Positions 8,355 through 16,067 of a DNA stretch of 45,430 nt are shown here, piece after piece. The DNA is from an uncultured Maritimibacter sp. (lineage in GTDB: Bacteria; Pseudomonadota; Alphaproteobacteria; Rhodobacterales; Rhodobacteraceae), in the NCBI GenBank assembly GCA_913063035.1, contig CAJXYS010000026.1:1-45430 (forward strand). Reading direction: 5' to 3'. Position 1 is the stretch's first letter; every line of letters starts with the position of its first letter. Under the pieces are notes generated by a model. The model was not told the origin of the DNA and made no database searches. It saw only the letters and a program-made list of their open reading frames with translations. Both the position numbers and the translations under genes were made by a program.

Positions 8355-8422
8355 CTCCGTCCTCCAAATTTCGCGTGACCCGGGTCGCATTTCTCGCGGC
8401 GGGCGCTACACTCTATGACGTT

Positions 8423-8992
8423 ATGAAACGAATGCGCCGCATTGCCAATCTTGTCGTCGCGGCAATCCTGCTGGCCGCCGGGCTCGTCCTGCTTCCGCCG
8501 GCCGCCGCCGCCCAGACCGAAGAGCTCGATCCGCTCTTCGAGACGCTGGCCTCGCCCGATCTCGAGGACTGGCAATCCGTCGAGGACGAGATCATCCGCC
8601 ACTGGTCCCGATCGGGCTCCTCGGCGATGGACCTGCTTCTGCAGCGCGGGACCGAGGCCATGGAAGCCGGCGACTTCGACACGGCGCTCGAGCACCTGAC
8701 CGCCCTGACCGATCACGCCCCGGATTTCGCCGAGGGCTGGAACACCCGCGCCACGGTCCTGTTCCAGAAGGAACGGTACGGGCTCGCGATCGAGGACATC
8801 AAGCGCACCCTGGCGCTCAACCCGCGCCATTTCGGGGCCCTGTCGGGGCTGGGCATCATCATGGAAGAACTGGGCGAAGACGAGATCGCACTCGGCGCCT
8901 TCCGGGCCGCGGTCTCTATACATCCGCATCGTCCCAACCTAAATGAGGCCCTGAAGCGGCTGGAGCGCAAGGTTCTCGGCCGGACACTCTGA
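8423..8992 (+). CDS. Secreted tetratricopeptide-repeat protein
   Basis: Protein of 189 residues. Residues 1-31 form a signal peptide (MKRMRRIANLVVAAILLAAGLVLLPPAAAA with a cut after the last AQ region). The mature part has TPR units: ALEHLTALTDHAPDFAEGWNTRATVLFQKERYGLAIEDIKRTLALNPRHFGALSGLGIIMEELGEDEIALGAFRAAVSIHP. It should therefore be a periplasmic scaffold for protein contacts. The ATG at 8423 fits the signal peptide; an upstream GTG at 8375 would bury it. It is divergent from the SCP2 gene and 23 bp ahead of the helicase gene. Confidence 0.87.
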   Translation: MKRMRRIANLVVAAILLAAGLVLLPPAAAAQTEELDPLFETLASPDLEDWQSVEDEIIRHWSRSGSSAMDLLLQRGTEAMEAGDFDTALEHLTALTDHAPDFAEGWNTRATVLFQKERYGLAIEDIKRTLALNPRHFGALSGLGIIMEELGEDEIALGAFRAAVSIHPHRPNLNEALKRLERKVLGRTL

Positions 8993-9015
8993 GGCGGCGC
9001 AGGGGGCGCGGCACC

Positions 9016-11841
9016 ATGGGCCCGAGCAACGCCAGGATCACCGCGGTCCTGGGCCCCACCAACACAGGCAAGACCCACTACGCGATCGAGCGGATGCTGG
9101 GCCATCGCACCGGCGTGATCGGCCTGCCGCTGCGCCTGCTGGCGCGCGAGGTCTACGATCGCATCGTCGCGATTCGGGGCCCGTCGGTCGTGGCGCTGGT
9201 AACCGGCGAGGAACGCATCGTGCCCGAACGCACCCAGTACTGGGTTTGCACCGTCGAGGCCATGCCGACCGGCATCGGTGCCGATTTCCTGGCGGTGGAC
9301 GAGATCCAGCTTTGTGCCGATCCCGAGCGCGGCCATGTGTTCACCGACCGGCTGCTTCGCGCGCGCGGGCAGCTCGAAACGGTCTTCCTGGGCGCCGACA
9401 CCATGCGCCCGACCATCGCCGCGCTGGTGCCCGAAGCCGAATTCATGCGGCGCGAGCGCTTCTCGACGCTCTCCTACGCGGGGCCCAAGAAGATCAGCCG
9501 GATGAAGCCGCGGTCGGCCATCGTCGGCTTCTCGGTGGAAAACGTCTATGCCATCGCCGAGTTGATCCGCCGCCAGAAGGGCGGGGCCGCGGTGGTGATG
9601 GGGGCGCTCAGCCCCCGCACCCGGAACGCGCAGGTGGCGCTCTACCAGAACGGGGACGTGGATTACCTCGTCGCGACCGATGCCATTGGCATGGGGCTCA
9701 ACCTCGATATCGACCACGTGGCCTTTTCCGGGCTCCAGAAATTCGACGGCCGCCGCATGCGCCATCTTGCGCCGAACGAACTGGCGCAGATCGCCGGGCG
9801 CGCGGGGCGGCACATGAACGCGGGCACCTTCGGCGTGACGGGCGAGGCGGCGGCGCTGGACCAGCCGGTGGTCGACGCGATCGAGAGCCACCGCTTCACG
9901 CCGCTCCGCCGGCTTCAGTGGCGCAGCGCGGCCCTCGATTTCGGGTCGACCGGCAGGCTCGTCGCGTCGCTCGAGCAGAACAGCGACGACCCCATGCTGA
10001 CCCGCACCCGCGAGGCCGACGATCTCGCCGCGCTGAAGGCGTTGACCGATCACCCCGATGTCGCGCCGCGGCTGTCGGGGCCGCGGGACGTGCGGCTGCT
10101 GTGGGACGTCTGCCAGGTGCCGGATTTCCGCAACATCTCCGCGGGTGAGCATGCCACGCTTCTCGCCCGGCTCTTCGGGTTCCTGCATGACGGCGGCGCG
10201 GTTCCCGACGACTGGCTCGCCGGGCAGATTCGCCGCATCGACCGAACCGATGGCGATATCGACACATTGTCGAAACGTCTGGCATATATCCGAACATGGA
10301 CCTTCGTGACCCAGCGCAGCGGCTGGGTCTCGGACGAAAACCATTGGCGCGGGGAAACCCGCGCGGTAGAAGACCGCCTGTCCGACGCGCTCCACGCGCG
10401 CCTGACCCAGAGATTCGTCGACCGGCGCACCAGCGTGCTGATGCGCCGGTTGAAGCAAAAGGAGAGCCTTGTGGCAGAGGTGAACGACAAGGGCGAGGTG
10501 ACGGTCGAGGGACAGTTCGTCGGCCGGCTCGAGGGGTTCCGGTTCCGCCAGGACCAAAGCGCGAGCGCCGACGAGGCCAAGACGCTGCGCGCGGCGTCGA
10601 TCCAGGCGCTGCAGCCGGAATTCAACCTGCGTGCGGATCGCTTCTACAACGCCCCGGACACCGAGTTCGACTTCACCGAACAGGGCGGCCTGATGTGGGG
10701 CGAACATGCCATCGGCAAACTCGCCGCGGGCGACGACCCGCTGGCGCCCCGCGCCGTCGCCTTCGTCGACGACGAGGCCGGCCCGGACGTCGCCGAGAAG
10801 GTGCGCCGCCGGCTGCAGCATTTCATCGATCGCAAGATCGCCACGCTCTTCGAGCCGCTCCTGAACATGAAGCGCGACGAGGAGATGGCCGGACTCGCAC
10901 GCGGTTTCGCCTTCCGGATGGTCGAGTCCTTCGGCGTCATCCCGCGTGAGCGCGTCTCCGGCGAGGTCAAGGCGCTGGACCAGGACATGCGCGGCGCCTT
11001 GCGCAAGCACGGGGTCCGCTTCGGTCAGTACACGGTCTTCATGCCGCTGCTGCTGAAACCCGCGCCGACGCGGCTGCGGCTCGTGCTCTGGTCGCTGTCC
11101 CAGGGGATCGACGATTTCCCGTCCGCACCACCGCCGGGGCTGGTCACGGTGCCTGCGGTCCCCGGTGCGCCCGCCGACTATTACCCGATGGCGGGCTACC
11201 GGCTCGCCGGCGCGCGCGCGATCCGCATCGACATGCTCGAACGGCTCGCGGACCTGCTGCGCCCTGAAAACAGCCGTGCCGGCTTCGAGGCTACGGCCGA
11301 CATGCTGTCGATCACCGGCATGACGCTGGAACAGTTCGCCGATCTGATGGAAGGTCTCGGCTTCAAGGCCGAGAAGGGCGAGCGGCCGAAGGAGCGCCCG
11401 GCGCAGCCAGAGGCCCCGGCAGCCGGTGCCGCGTCGCCGGCCCCGGAAACGGACGCGCCCGCCGATGCACCCGCCGCCGACGCCGGGTCGGCCGCCGCGG
11501 CGGAGACCGCGGAGGAAGCGCCGACGGCCGTCACCGACGCGCCCGCGCCATCCGACGATACCGCGGCCGCGGACGCCGCCGACGCCGCGGCGCCCGCCGC
11601 GCCCGAGACGCCCGCCGAGCCGGAGGTCGAGGTCTTCTACACCTTCACCTGGGCGCCAAAGCGCCGGGACGGCGGCGGCAAGCCGCGCCAGGGCCAGGGC
11701 CAGAAGCCCAGGGGCAAGGGCCGCAAGCTGCAACAGAAGGGGCCGCAGTCCTTCACGGCCAAGCCGAAGCCGAAGAAGGACAAGCCGATCGACCCGGATA
11801 ATCCCTTCGCGGCGCTGGCGGCGCTCAAGGACAAGTCCTGA
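9016..11841 (+). CDS. SUV3-like RNA helicase with disordered tail
   Basis: Superfamily 2 helicase of 941 residues, closest in motifs to mitochondrial SUV3. Walker A is GPTNTGKTHYA (residues 13-23), motif II is the unusual DEIQ (95-98) in place of DEAD, and motif VI is QIAGRAGRH (from 258). The helicase core occupies about 1-330. A central region of about 330-790 lacks motifs I can name. Residues from about 790 are low-complexity: Ala/Pro/Glu-rich, then a basic KPKPKKDKP tail, probably RNA binding. In mitochondria SUV3 works with an RNA-degrading nuclease; the bacterial homologue's role is inferred as RNA turnover. An S4-domain RNA-binding gene follows at once. Confidence 0.9.
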   Translation: MGPSNARITAVLGPTNTGKTHYAIERMLGHRTGVIGLPLRLLAREVYDRIVAIRGPSVVALVTGEERIVPERTQYWVCTVEAMPTGIGADFLAVDEIQLCADPERGHVFTDRLLRARGQLETVFLGADTMRPTIAALVPEAEFMRRERFSTLSYAGPKKISRMKPRSAIVGFSVENVYAIAELIRRQKGGAAVVMGALSPRTRNAQVALYQNGDVDYLVATDAIGMGLNLDIDHVAFSGLQKFDGRRMRHLAPNELAQIAGRAGRHMNAGTFGVTGEAAALDQPVVDAIESHRFTPLRRLQWRSAALDFGSTGRLVASLEQNSDDPMLTRTREADDLAALKALTDHPDVAPRLSGPRDVRLLWDVCQVPDFRNISAGEHATLLARLFGFLHDGGAVPDDWLAGQIRRIDRTDGDIDTLSKRLAYIRTWTFVTQRSGWVSDENHWRGETRAVEDRLSDALHARLTQRFVDRRTSVLMRRLKQKESLVAEVNDKGEVTVEGQFVGRLEGFRFRQDQSASADEAKTLRAASIQALQPEFNLRADRFYNAPDTEFDFTEQGGLMWGEHAIGKLAAGDDPLAPRAVAFVDDEAGPDVAEKVRRRLQHFIDRKIATLFEPLLNMKRDEEMAGLARGFAFRMVESFGVIPRERVSGEVKALDQDMRGALRKHGVRFGQYTVFMPLLLKPAPTRLRLVLWSLSQGIDDFPSAPPPGLVTVPAVPGAPADYYPMAGYRLAGARAIRIDMLERLADLLRPENSRAGFEATADMLSITGMTLEQFADLMEGLGFKAEKGERPKERPAQPEAPAAGAASPAPETDAPADAPAADAGSAAAAETAEEAPTAVTDAPAPSDDTAAADAADAAAPAAPETPAEPEVEVFYTFTWAPKRRDGGGKPRQGQGQKPRGKGRKLQQKGPQSFTAKPKPKKDKPIDPDNPFAALAALKDKS

Positions 11842-11847
11842 TCCGGT

Positions 11848-12225
11848 TTGGCCGCGTCGCGTCCGACCCTGCGCGTGGACAAGTGGCTCTGGCAGGCGCG
11901 GTTTTTCAAGACCCGCAGCCTGGCCGCGAAAACGGTGGCCTCGGGACGGGTGCGCGCCAATTCCGACCGGCTCGCCAAGGCGAGCGCCCAGGTCGGGCCC
12001 GGGGATATCCTGACCTTTCCCCAGGGCCGGCGGATCCGTGTCGTCCGCGTTCTGGCGCTGGGAGAGCGGCGTGGCCCGGCGACCGAGGCCGCGGCGCTTT
12101 ACGAGGACCTGACCCCGCCGGAAGAGACGACCCCGGCGCCTGCCGCGGGCGGCGATCGCAAGGGACGCCCGACCAAGAAAGAGCGTCGCGAGATCGATCG
12201 AATTCGCCCGCGCGCGCTTGATTGA
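11848..12225 (+). CDS. S4-domain RNA-binding protein (Hsp15/HslR-like)
   Basis: Protein of 125 residues. The N-terminal S4 RNA-binding domain (about 8-70) reads LRVDKWLWQARFFKTRSLAAKTVASGRVRAN, with the canonical DKWLW start of Hsp15 proteins, which bind free 50S subunits carrying nascent chains after heat shock. The C-terminus is basic (KGRPTKKERREIDRIRPRALD). The likely start is TTG at 11848, 7 bp after the helicase stop; a GTG at 11875 is the next candidate but would cut the domain. It forms an RNA-related unit with the helicase. Confidence 0.88.
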   Translation: MAASRPTLRVDKWLWQARFFKTRSLAAKTVASGRVRANSDRLAKASAQVGPGDILTFPQGRRIRVVRVLALGERRGPATEAAALYEDLTPPEETTPAPAAGGDRKGRPTKKERREIDRIRPRALD

Positions 12226-12297
12226 CCCGCACAACCGGAATAGGTAGCTGATAACTGCCCGGCGGGGGCCGGGCCAACACGTGAAGAACGGCCACCC

Positions 12298-12636
12298 ATG
12301 ACCTATATCGTCAACGACAACTGCATCGCCTGCAAATACACCGACTGCGTCGAGGTTTGCCCCGTGGACTGCTTCTACGAGGGCGAGACCATGCTGGTGA
12401 TCCATCCCGACGAGTGCATCGATTGCGGCGTCTGCGAGCCGGAATGCCCCGCCGACGCGATCCGTCCCGACACCGAGCCGGAGATGGAGAAATGGGTCGA
12501 GTTCAACCGCAAGTATTCCGAGATGTGGCCGGTGATCATCACCAAGAAGGATCCCCTGCCGGACGCCGAGAAGCATGATGGCGAAGAGGGCAAGCTGGAG
12601 AAATACTTCAGCGAGAACCCCGGCGAGGGGGGCTGA
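12298..12636 (+). CDS. fdxA: Seven-iron ferredoxin FdxA
   Basis: Electron carrier of 112 residues with one 3Fe-4S and one 4Fe-4S cluster. The first cluster motif is Cys9, Cys17 and Cys21-Pro; Cys12 lies between them. The second is Cys40, Cys43, Cys46 and Cys50-Pro. The length and the C-terminal extension with [19 protein letters not shown]-type sequence match the alphaproteobacterial FdxA family. A GC-rich hairpin (GCCCGG at 12257-12262 with CCGGGC at 12269-12274) sits 24 bp before the start. It lies on the same strand as the helicase/S4 pair but after a 72-bp gap. Confidence 0.95.
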   Translation: MTYIVNDNCIACKYTDCVEVCPVDCFYEGETMLVIHPDECIDCGVCEPECPADAIRPDTEPEMEKWVEFNRKYSEMWPVIITKKDPLPDAEKHDGEEGKLEKYFSENPGEGG

Positions 12637-12941
12637 ACGGCCGATTCGGGCGCCGCAGCGCGGCGCCTGGCCGAAAAACACGGTAGATCAGGCCGCGGCT
12701 GCACGCCCAATGGCCTGAAAACAAAGGCATTACCGCCTTCGCGGCGCCGCGGCACTGGAAAATGCGGCGTGTTTTTGTTATGTTTGCGTTACAGATAAAC
12801 TAGGACGCTGCCGCCATCCGCAGAACGCGAACCTGCGGGATGGCTTTATCATCGCCAAGCGAAGGATGTGCTGGACCGCTGCCGCGGCCACAGGCTCCCC
12901 TTCGCTGACTGCGTGGGAGCCCTGACCGGGAACTGGACCAT
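12637..12941 (+). other. 305-bp gap with structured carD leader
   Basis: Just after fdxA is a hairpin (GGCGCCGC 12649-12656 with GCGGCGCC 12660-12667) without a T-tract. At 12770-12805 the sequence becomes A/T-rich (TGTTTTTGTTATGTTTGCGTTACAG-like), the likely promoter region for carD. The following 140 bp hold several inverted repeats, described separately. A 22-codon open frame from ATG 12840 is present but has no clear ribosome binding site. No convincing gene is seen. Confidence 0.55.
12813..12921 (+). promoter_or_regulatory. Inverted repeats in the carD 5' leader
   Basis: GCCATCCGCAG at 12813-12823 pairs with CTGCGGGATGGC at 12833-12844 (one bulged G) and is followed by TTTATC, like a weak terminator. 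GCGAAGG at 12859-12865 can pair with CCTTCGC at 12899-12905, whereas GGCTCCC at 12893-12899 can pair with GGGAGCC at 12915-12921. The last two helices share base 12899, so they compete at one end. The final helix ends about 20 nt before the carD start codon. Confidence 0.45.
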
Positions 12942-13454
12942 ATGAGCAAGAGCAAGAAGACCGCTGAATTTCGTCCCAACGATTACGTCGTGTACCCCGC
13001 CCATGGTGTCGGCCAGATCATGTCCATCGAGGAGCAGGAGATCGCCGGCATGAAAATGGAGCTGTTCGTCATCTCCTTCGAGAAGGACAAGATGACGCTC
13101 CGCGTGCCCACGAACCGCGCCACCGAAATCGGCATGCGCAGCCTGTCGACGCCGGACGTCGTGTCCAAGGCGCTCGATACCTTGAAGGGACGCGCCAAGG
13201 TCAAGCGCGCCATGTGGTCCCGTCGCGCGCAGGAATACGAACAGAAGATCAATTCCGGCGACCTGATTTCCATCGCCGAGGTGGTGCGCGACCTGCATCG
13301 CACCGACGAGCAGCGCGAACAGTCCTATTCCGAACGCCAGCTCTACGAGGCCGCGCTCGAACGGCTGACCCGCGAAGTGGCCGCCGTCAGCGGCATCGAC
13401 GAGGTCAAGGCGCAGCAGCGCGTGGACGACGTGCTGGTCTCGCGCGCGGCCTGA
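12942..13454 (+). CDS. carD: CarD-family transcription regulator
   Basis: RNA-polymerase-binding protein of 170 residues that stabilises promoter open complexes, notably at rRNA promoters. The N-terminal RNAP-interaction (Tudor-like) domain reads FRPNDYVVYPAHGVGQIMSIEEQEIAGMKMELFVISFEKDKMTLRVPTNRATEIGMR. The C-terminal helical DNA-binding domain follows, with WSRRAQEYEQKINSGDLISIAEVVRDLHR and the Trp that contacts the promoter bubble. It sits behind a long structured leader and is closed by a strong terminator, so it forms its own transcript. Confidence 0.95.
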   Translation: MSKSKKTAEFRPNDYVVYPAHGVGQIMSIEEQEIAGMKMELFVISFEKDKMTLRVPTNRATEIGMRSLSTPDVVSKALDTLKGRAKVKRAMWSRRAQEYEQKINSGDLISIAEVVRDLHRTDEQREQSYSERQLYEAALERLTREVAAVSGIDEVKAQQRVDDVLVSRAA

Positions 13455-13480
13455 ACCGCCCGAGACAGACCCGGAAAACC

Positions 13481-13510
13481 GGCCGCGATCCCAGGGATCG
13501 CGGCCTTTTC
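13481..13510 (+). terminator. Rho-independent terminator of carD
   Basis: GGCCGCGATCCC at 13481-13492 and its exact complement at 13494-13505 flank a single A, so in practice the top pairs open to make the loop. TTTT follows at 13506-13509. It lies 27 bp after the carD stop. Confidence 0.88.
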
Positions 13511-13563
13511 ATGCGCGGCCGCCTGGCGCATTTCCCGGAACCGGGCGCGGCCCCGGGCCGGGC

Positions 13564-15462
13564 TCAGCCGCGATAGGCGCTGCCCTCGTCGGGGGATTCG
13601 TCGCCCTCGGCCCCCTCGGTGTCCTGGAAGTCGCTCATCAGTTCGGTCTCGAGCTCGCGGTTCAATTCACGGGCGCGTTCCAGATAGGCCTCGTTTTCCG
13701 AAATCGGCACGTCCGGCTTCCAGAGCTGCGCCAGCTCGCGCAGGATATGGCGGTCCATCCTGAAGAAGGCGCGGAGCCGCTGGTGCGCCTCTTCCTCCTG
13801 GACACCCATGCCCTGCAGAACGTAGCGCCCGGCCCGGAGCGAGCTGTCGAACATCTCGCGCACGATGTCGTTGGCGCCGGCACGGTAGAGTTGATAGGTA
13901 TGCACCCGGTCCTTGGCGCGGGCCACGATATGCAGGTCAGGCCGCTCGCGCCGGGCATATTCCACCAGCCGCAGCGCCGCCTTGGGATCGTCGAGCGCCA
14001 CCACCAGCACCTTGGCGTTCTCGAGCCCGGCGGCGTGCAGCAGTTCCGGCCGGGTCGGGTCGCCGAAGAAGCCCTTGAACCCGAACCGTCGCATCAACTC
14101 GATCGTGTGAATGTCGTGATCGAGCACCGTCGCCTTGAAGCCGCTGGCGCTGACCATGCGGTTCACCACCTGCCCGAAGCGGCCGATCCCGGCGATGATG
14201 ATCGGGCCGTGCTCGTCGATCTCGTCGGGCGGGCGCTCGGCGCGATCCTCGCGCAGGATACGCCCCAGCTGGTCCGACAGGATGAAGAGCAGCGGCGTCA
14301 GCAGCATGGACAGCGCGACGATCAGCAAGAGCCGCTGGGACAGCGCGTCCGGCAGCACGGCCTGCTGGCTCATGAAGCTGATCAGCACGAAGCCGAACTC
14401 CCCCGCCTGGGCGAGCCCGAGCGTGAACAGCCATCGGTCCTTGCCGCGCAGCTTGAACAGCACCGCCAGCACCAGCAGCACCGCGAGCTTCAGCGCCATC
14501 ATGCCGAGCGTCAGCCCGACGATGGTGAAGACGTCGCCGAACAGCACGGCGAAATCGATGCTGGCGCCGACCGAGATGAAGAAGAGCCCCAGCAACAGGC
14601 CCTTGAAGGGCTCGATGTCCGACTCGAGTTCGTGGCGGAACTCCGAATTGGCCAGCACCACGCCGGCCAGGAACGTCCCCAGGGCCGGCGACAGGCCGAC
14701 CAGCGTCATCAGGAAGGCGATGCCCAGCACGATCAGCAGCGCGACTGCGGTGAACATCTCGCGCAGCCGCGCGGCGGCGACGAAGTGGAACAGCGGACGT
14801 GTCAGGAAGTGCCCGGCCGCGATCACCGCGCCGACCGCGCCGAGGGTGACCAACGTCACGCCCCAGCCCGGCAGGCCCTCGACCAGCGACATCTGGCTGC
14901 CATGCCCGTGCGCGTCTTCCGCCCCGTGATAGCCCCCGCCGGCCAGCTCCGGCAGCGCGAGCAGCGGCGCCAGCGCCAGCATCGGGATCACGGCGATATC
15001 CTGGGTCAGCAGCACCGAGAAGGTCGACCGCCCGCCCACGGTGTGCATCAGACCCTTTTCGGTCAGGGTCTGGATCACGATCGCGGTGGAGGACAGCGCG
15101 AAGACCAGCCCGGTCGCGACCGCCGTCTGCCATGGCAGGCCCAGCAGCGACGCGCCCCAGGCCACGAGCCCCGTGGTCACGCCGATCTGCAGCCCGCCCA
15201 GGCCGATCAGCCGGTGGCGCATGTTCCACAGGCTCATGGGGTCCATTTCCAGCCCGACGATGAACAGCATCAGCACCACGCCGAATTCCGCGAAATGGCG
15301 GATATCCGTCATCTCGGAGCCCACAAGCCCGATCACCGGGCCGATGATGACGCCCGCGATCAGGTAACCCAGCACCGAGCCCAGCCCGAAACGCTTGGCC
15401 AGCGGCACCGCGATCACCGCGGCGGCAAGGAAGATCGTGGCCTGGTGGAGAAAACCTTCCAT
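13564..15462 (-). CDS. KefB/KefC-type monovalent cation:proton antiporter with RCK domain
   Basis: Inner-membrane CPA2-family transporter of 632 residues. The membrane part (about 1-390) has roughly twelve segments, from FLAAAVIAVPLAKRFGLGSVLGYLIAGVIIGPVIG on, with the family's HFAEFGVVLMLFIVGLEMDP and FALSSTAIVIQTLTEKG. A cytosolic RCK/TrkA-N domain (about 410-530) carries the nucleotide-binding IIIAGIGRFGQVVNRMV. A charged C-terminal tail ends the protein. Kef proteins exchange K+ for H+ and are held closed by glutathione; that regulation is not proven here. It starts 10 bp after the Lrp gene, with GGAGT upstream, so the two are probably one operon. Confidence 0.9.
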   Translation of the reverse strand: MEGFLHQATIFLAAAVIAVPLAKRFGLGSVLGYLIAGVIIGPVIGLVGSEMTDIRHFAEFGVVLMLFIVGLEMDPMSLWNMRHRLIGLGGLQIGVTTGLVAWGASLLGLPWQTAVATGLVFALSSTAIVIQTLTEKGLMHTVGGRSTFSVLLTQDIAVIPMLALAPLLALPELAGGGYHGAEDAHGHGSQMSLVEGLPGWGVTLVTLGAVGAVIAAGHFLTRPLFHFVAAARLREMFTAVALLIVLGIAFLMTLVGLSPALGTFLAGVVLANSEFRHELESDIEPFKGLLLGLFFISVGASIDFAVLFGDVFTIVGLTLGMMALKLAVLLVLAVLFKLRGKDRWLFTLGLAQAGEFGFVLISFMSQQAVLPDALSQRLLLIVALSMLLTPLLFILSDQLGRILREDRAERPPDEIDEHGPIIIAGIGRFGQVVNRMVSASGFKATVLDHDIHTIELMRRFGFKGFFGDPTRPELLHAAGLENAKVLVVALDDPKAALRLVEYARRERPDLHIVARAKDRVHTYQLYRAGANDIVREMFDSSLRAGRYVLQGMGVQEEEAHQRLRAFFRMDRHILRELAQLWKPDVPISENEAYLERARELNRELETELMSDFQDTEGAEGDESPDEGSAYRG

Positions 15463-15472
15463 TTGGACTCCT

Positions 15473-15928
15473 TCAGGTGGGCAGGGGAGAGTCGGGTTTC
15501 ATCTGGTCCATCACGATCTGGCTCTGGACGCGGGCCACCGCCTCGTGCGGCAGCAGCACCTCGTGGATCAGGCGGTTGAGAGCCCCCAGGTCGGTGCAGA
15601 ACACCCGCAGCAGGTAATCCGCCTCGCCGGTGAGCGTCCAGGCGCTGACGATCTCGGGGCGCGTGTCGCAGAGCCGGGTGAAGGCGCGCGCCGCGTCCGG
15701 CGCGTGGGTCGCCATCGAGACCTGCACGAAGGCCTGCACGGCCAGGCCGACCTTCGGCGGGTCGAGCCGGGCGGTGTAGCCGGTGATGTATCCCTCGGCC
15801 TCGAGCCGCTGGCGCCGGCGTCCGGCCTGGCTCGACGACAGGTTCAGCACCTCGCCCAGTTCCTGGGCGGTGAGATGCGCGTCCTTCTGGAGCGCGCGCA
15901 GGAGCCGTGAGTCGATCTCGTCCAGCAT
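15473..15928 (-). CDS. Lrp/AsnC-family transcriptional regulator
   Basis: Regulator of 151 residues. The N-terminal helix-turn-helix (about 2-50) reads LDEIDSRLLRALQKDAHLTAQELGEVLNLSSSQAGRRRQRLEAEGYITGYTARLD, the standard Lrp pattern. The C-terminal RAM domain (about 65-145) has VQVSMATHAPDAARAFTRLCDTRPEIVSAWTLTGEADYLLRVFCTD. Such proteins sense amino acids. It is divergent from hpd across a 139-bp gap, which suggests it regulates aromatic amino acid breakdown, and is upstream of the antiporter gene in the same direction. Confidence 0.93.
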   Translation of the reverse strand: MLDEIDSRLLRALQKDAHLTAQELGEVLNLSSSQAGRRRQRLEAEGYITGYTARLDPPKVGLAVQAFVQVSMATHAPDAARAFTRLCDTRPEIVSAWTLTGEADYLLRVFCTDLGALNRLIHEVLLPHEAVARVQSQIVMDQMKPDSPLPT

Positions 15929-16001
15929 GCGTGCATTGAATCCGCGAATTACGTAAAACCTACGCGAAATCCGCGCGTCCGACTAGGGTTTCAGGCCCGA
16001 A

Positions 16002-16054
16002 AACGCGCAAATTTCCGTTGGCGCCTGCGGCATTGTCCAAATTGAACGCGCAAA
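16002..16054 (+). repeat. Direct repeat AACGCGCAAA upstream of hpd
   Basis: AACGCGCAAA occurs at 16002-16011 and again at 16045-16054, 43 bp apart (about four helical turns), on the same face of the helix. Both copies lie in the region between the divergent Lrp gene and hpd, the second 14 bp before the hpd start. Another A/T-rich patch, TTACGTAAAACC, is near 15949. They may be regulator sites; no function is demonstrated. Confidence 0.4.
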
Positions 16055-16067
16055 CAGGAGGACACCC

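Noticed and set aside
8713-12681. A very long open reading frame on the minus strand opposite the helicase and neighbouring genes
   Set aside because: It covers four clear plus-strand genes, has Arg/Gly/His-rich content with no domain, and is a by-product of high G+C third positions.
12840-12908. A 22-codon open frame in the carD leader
   Set aside because: It has no convincing ribosome binding site and no conserved features; chance occurrence is likely, though a leader peptide cannot be excluded.
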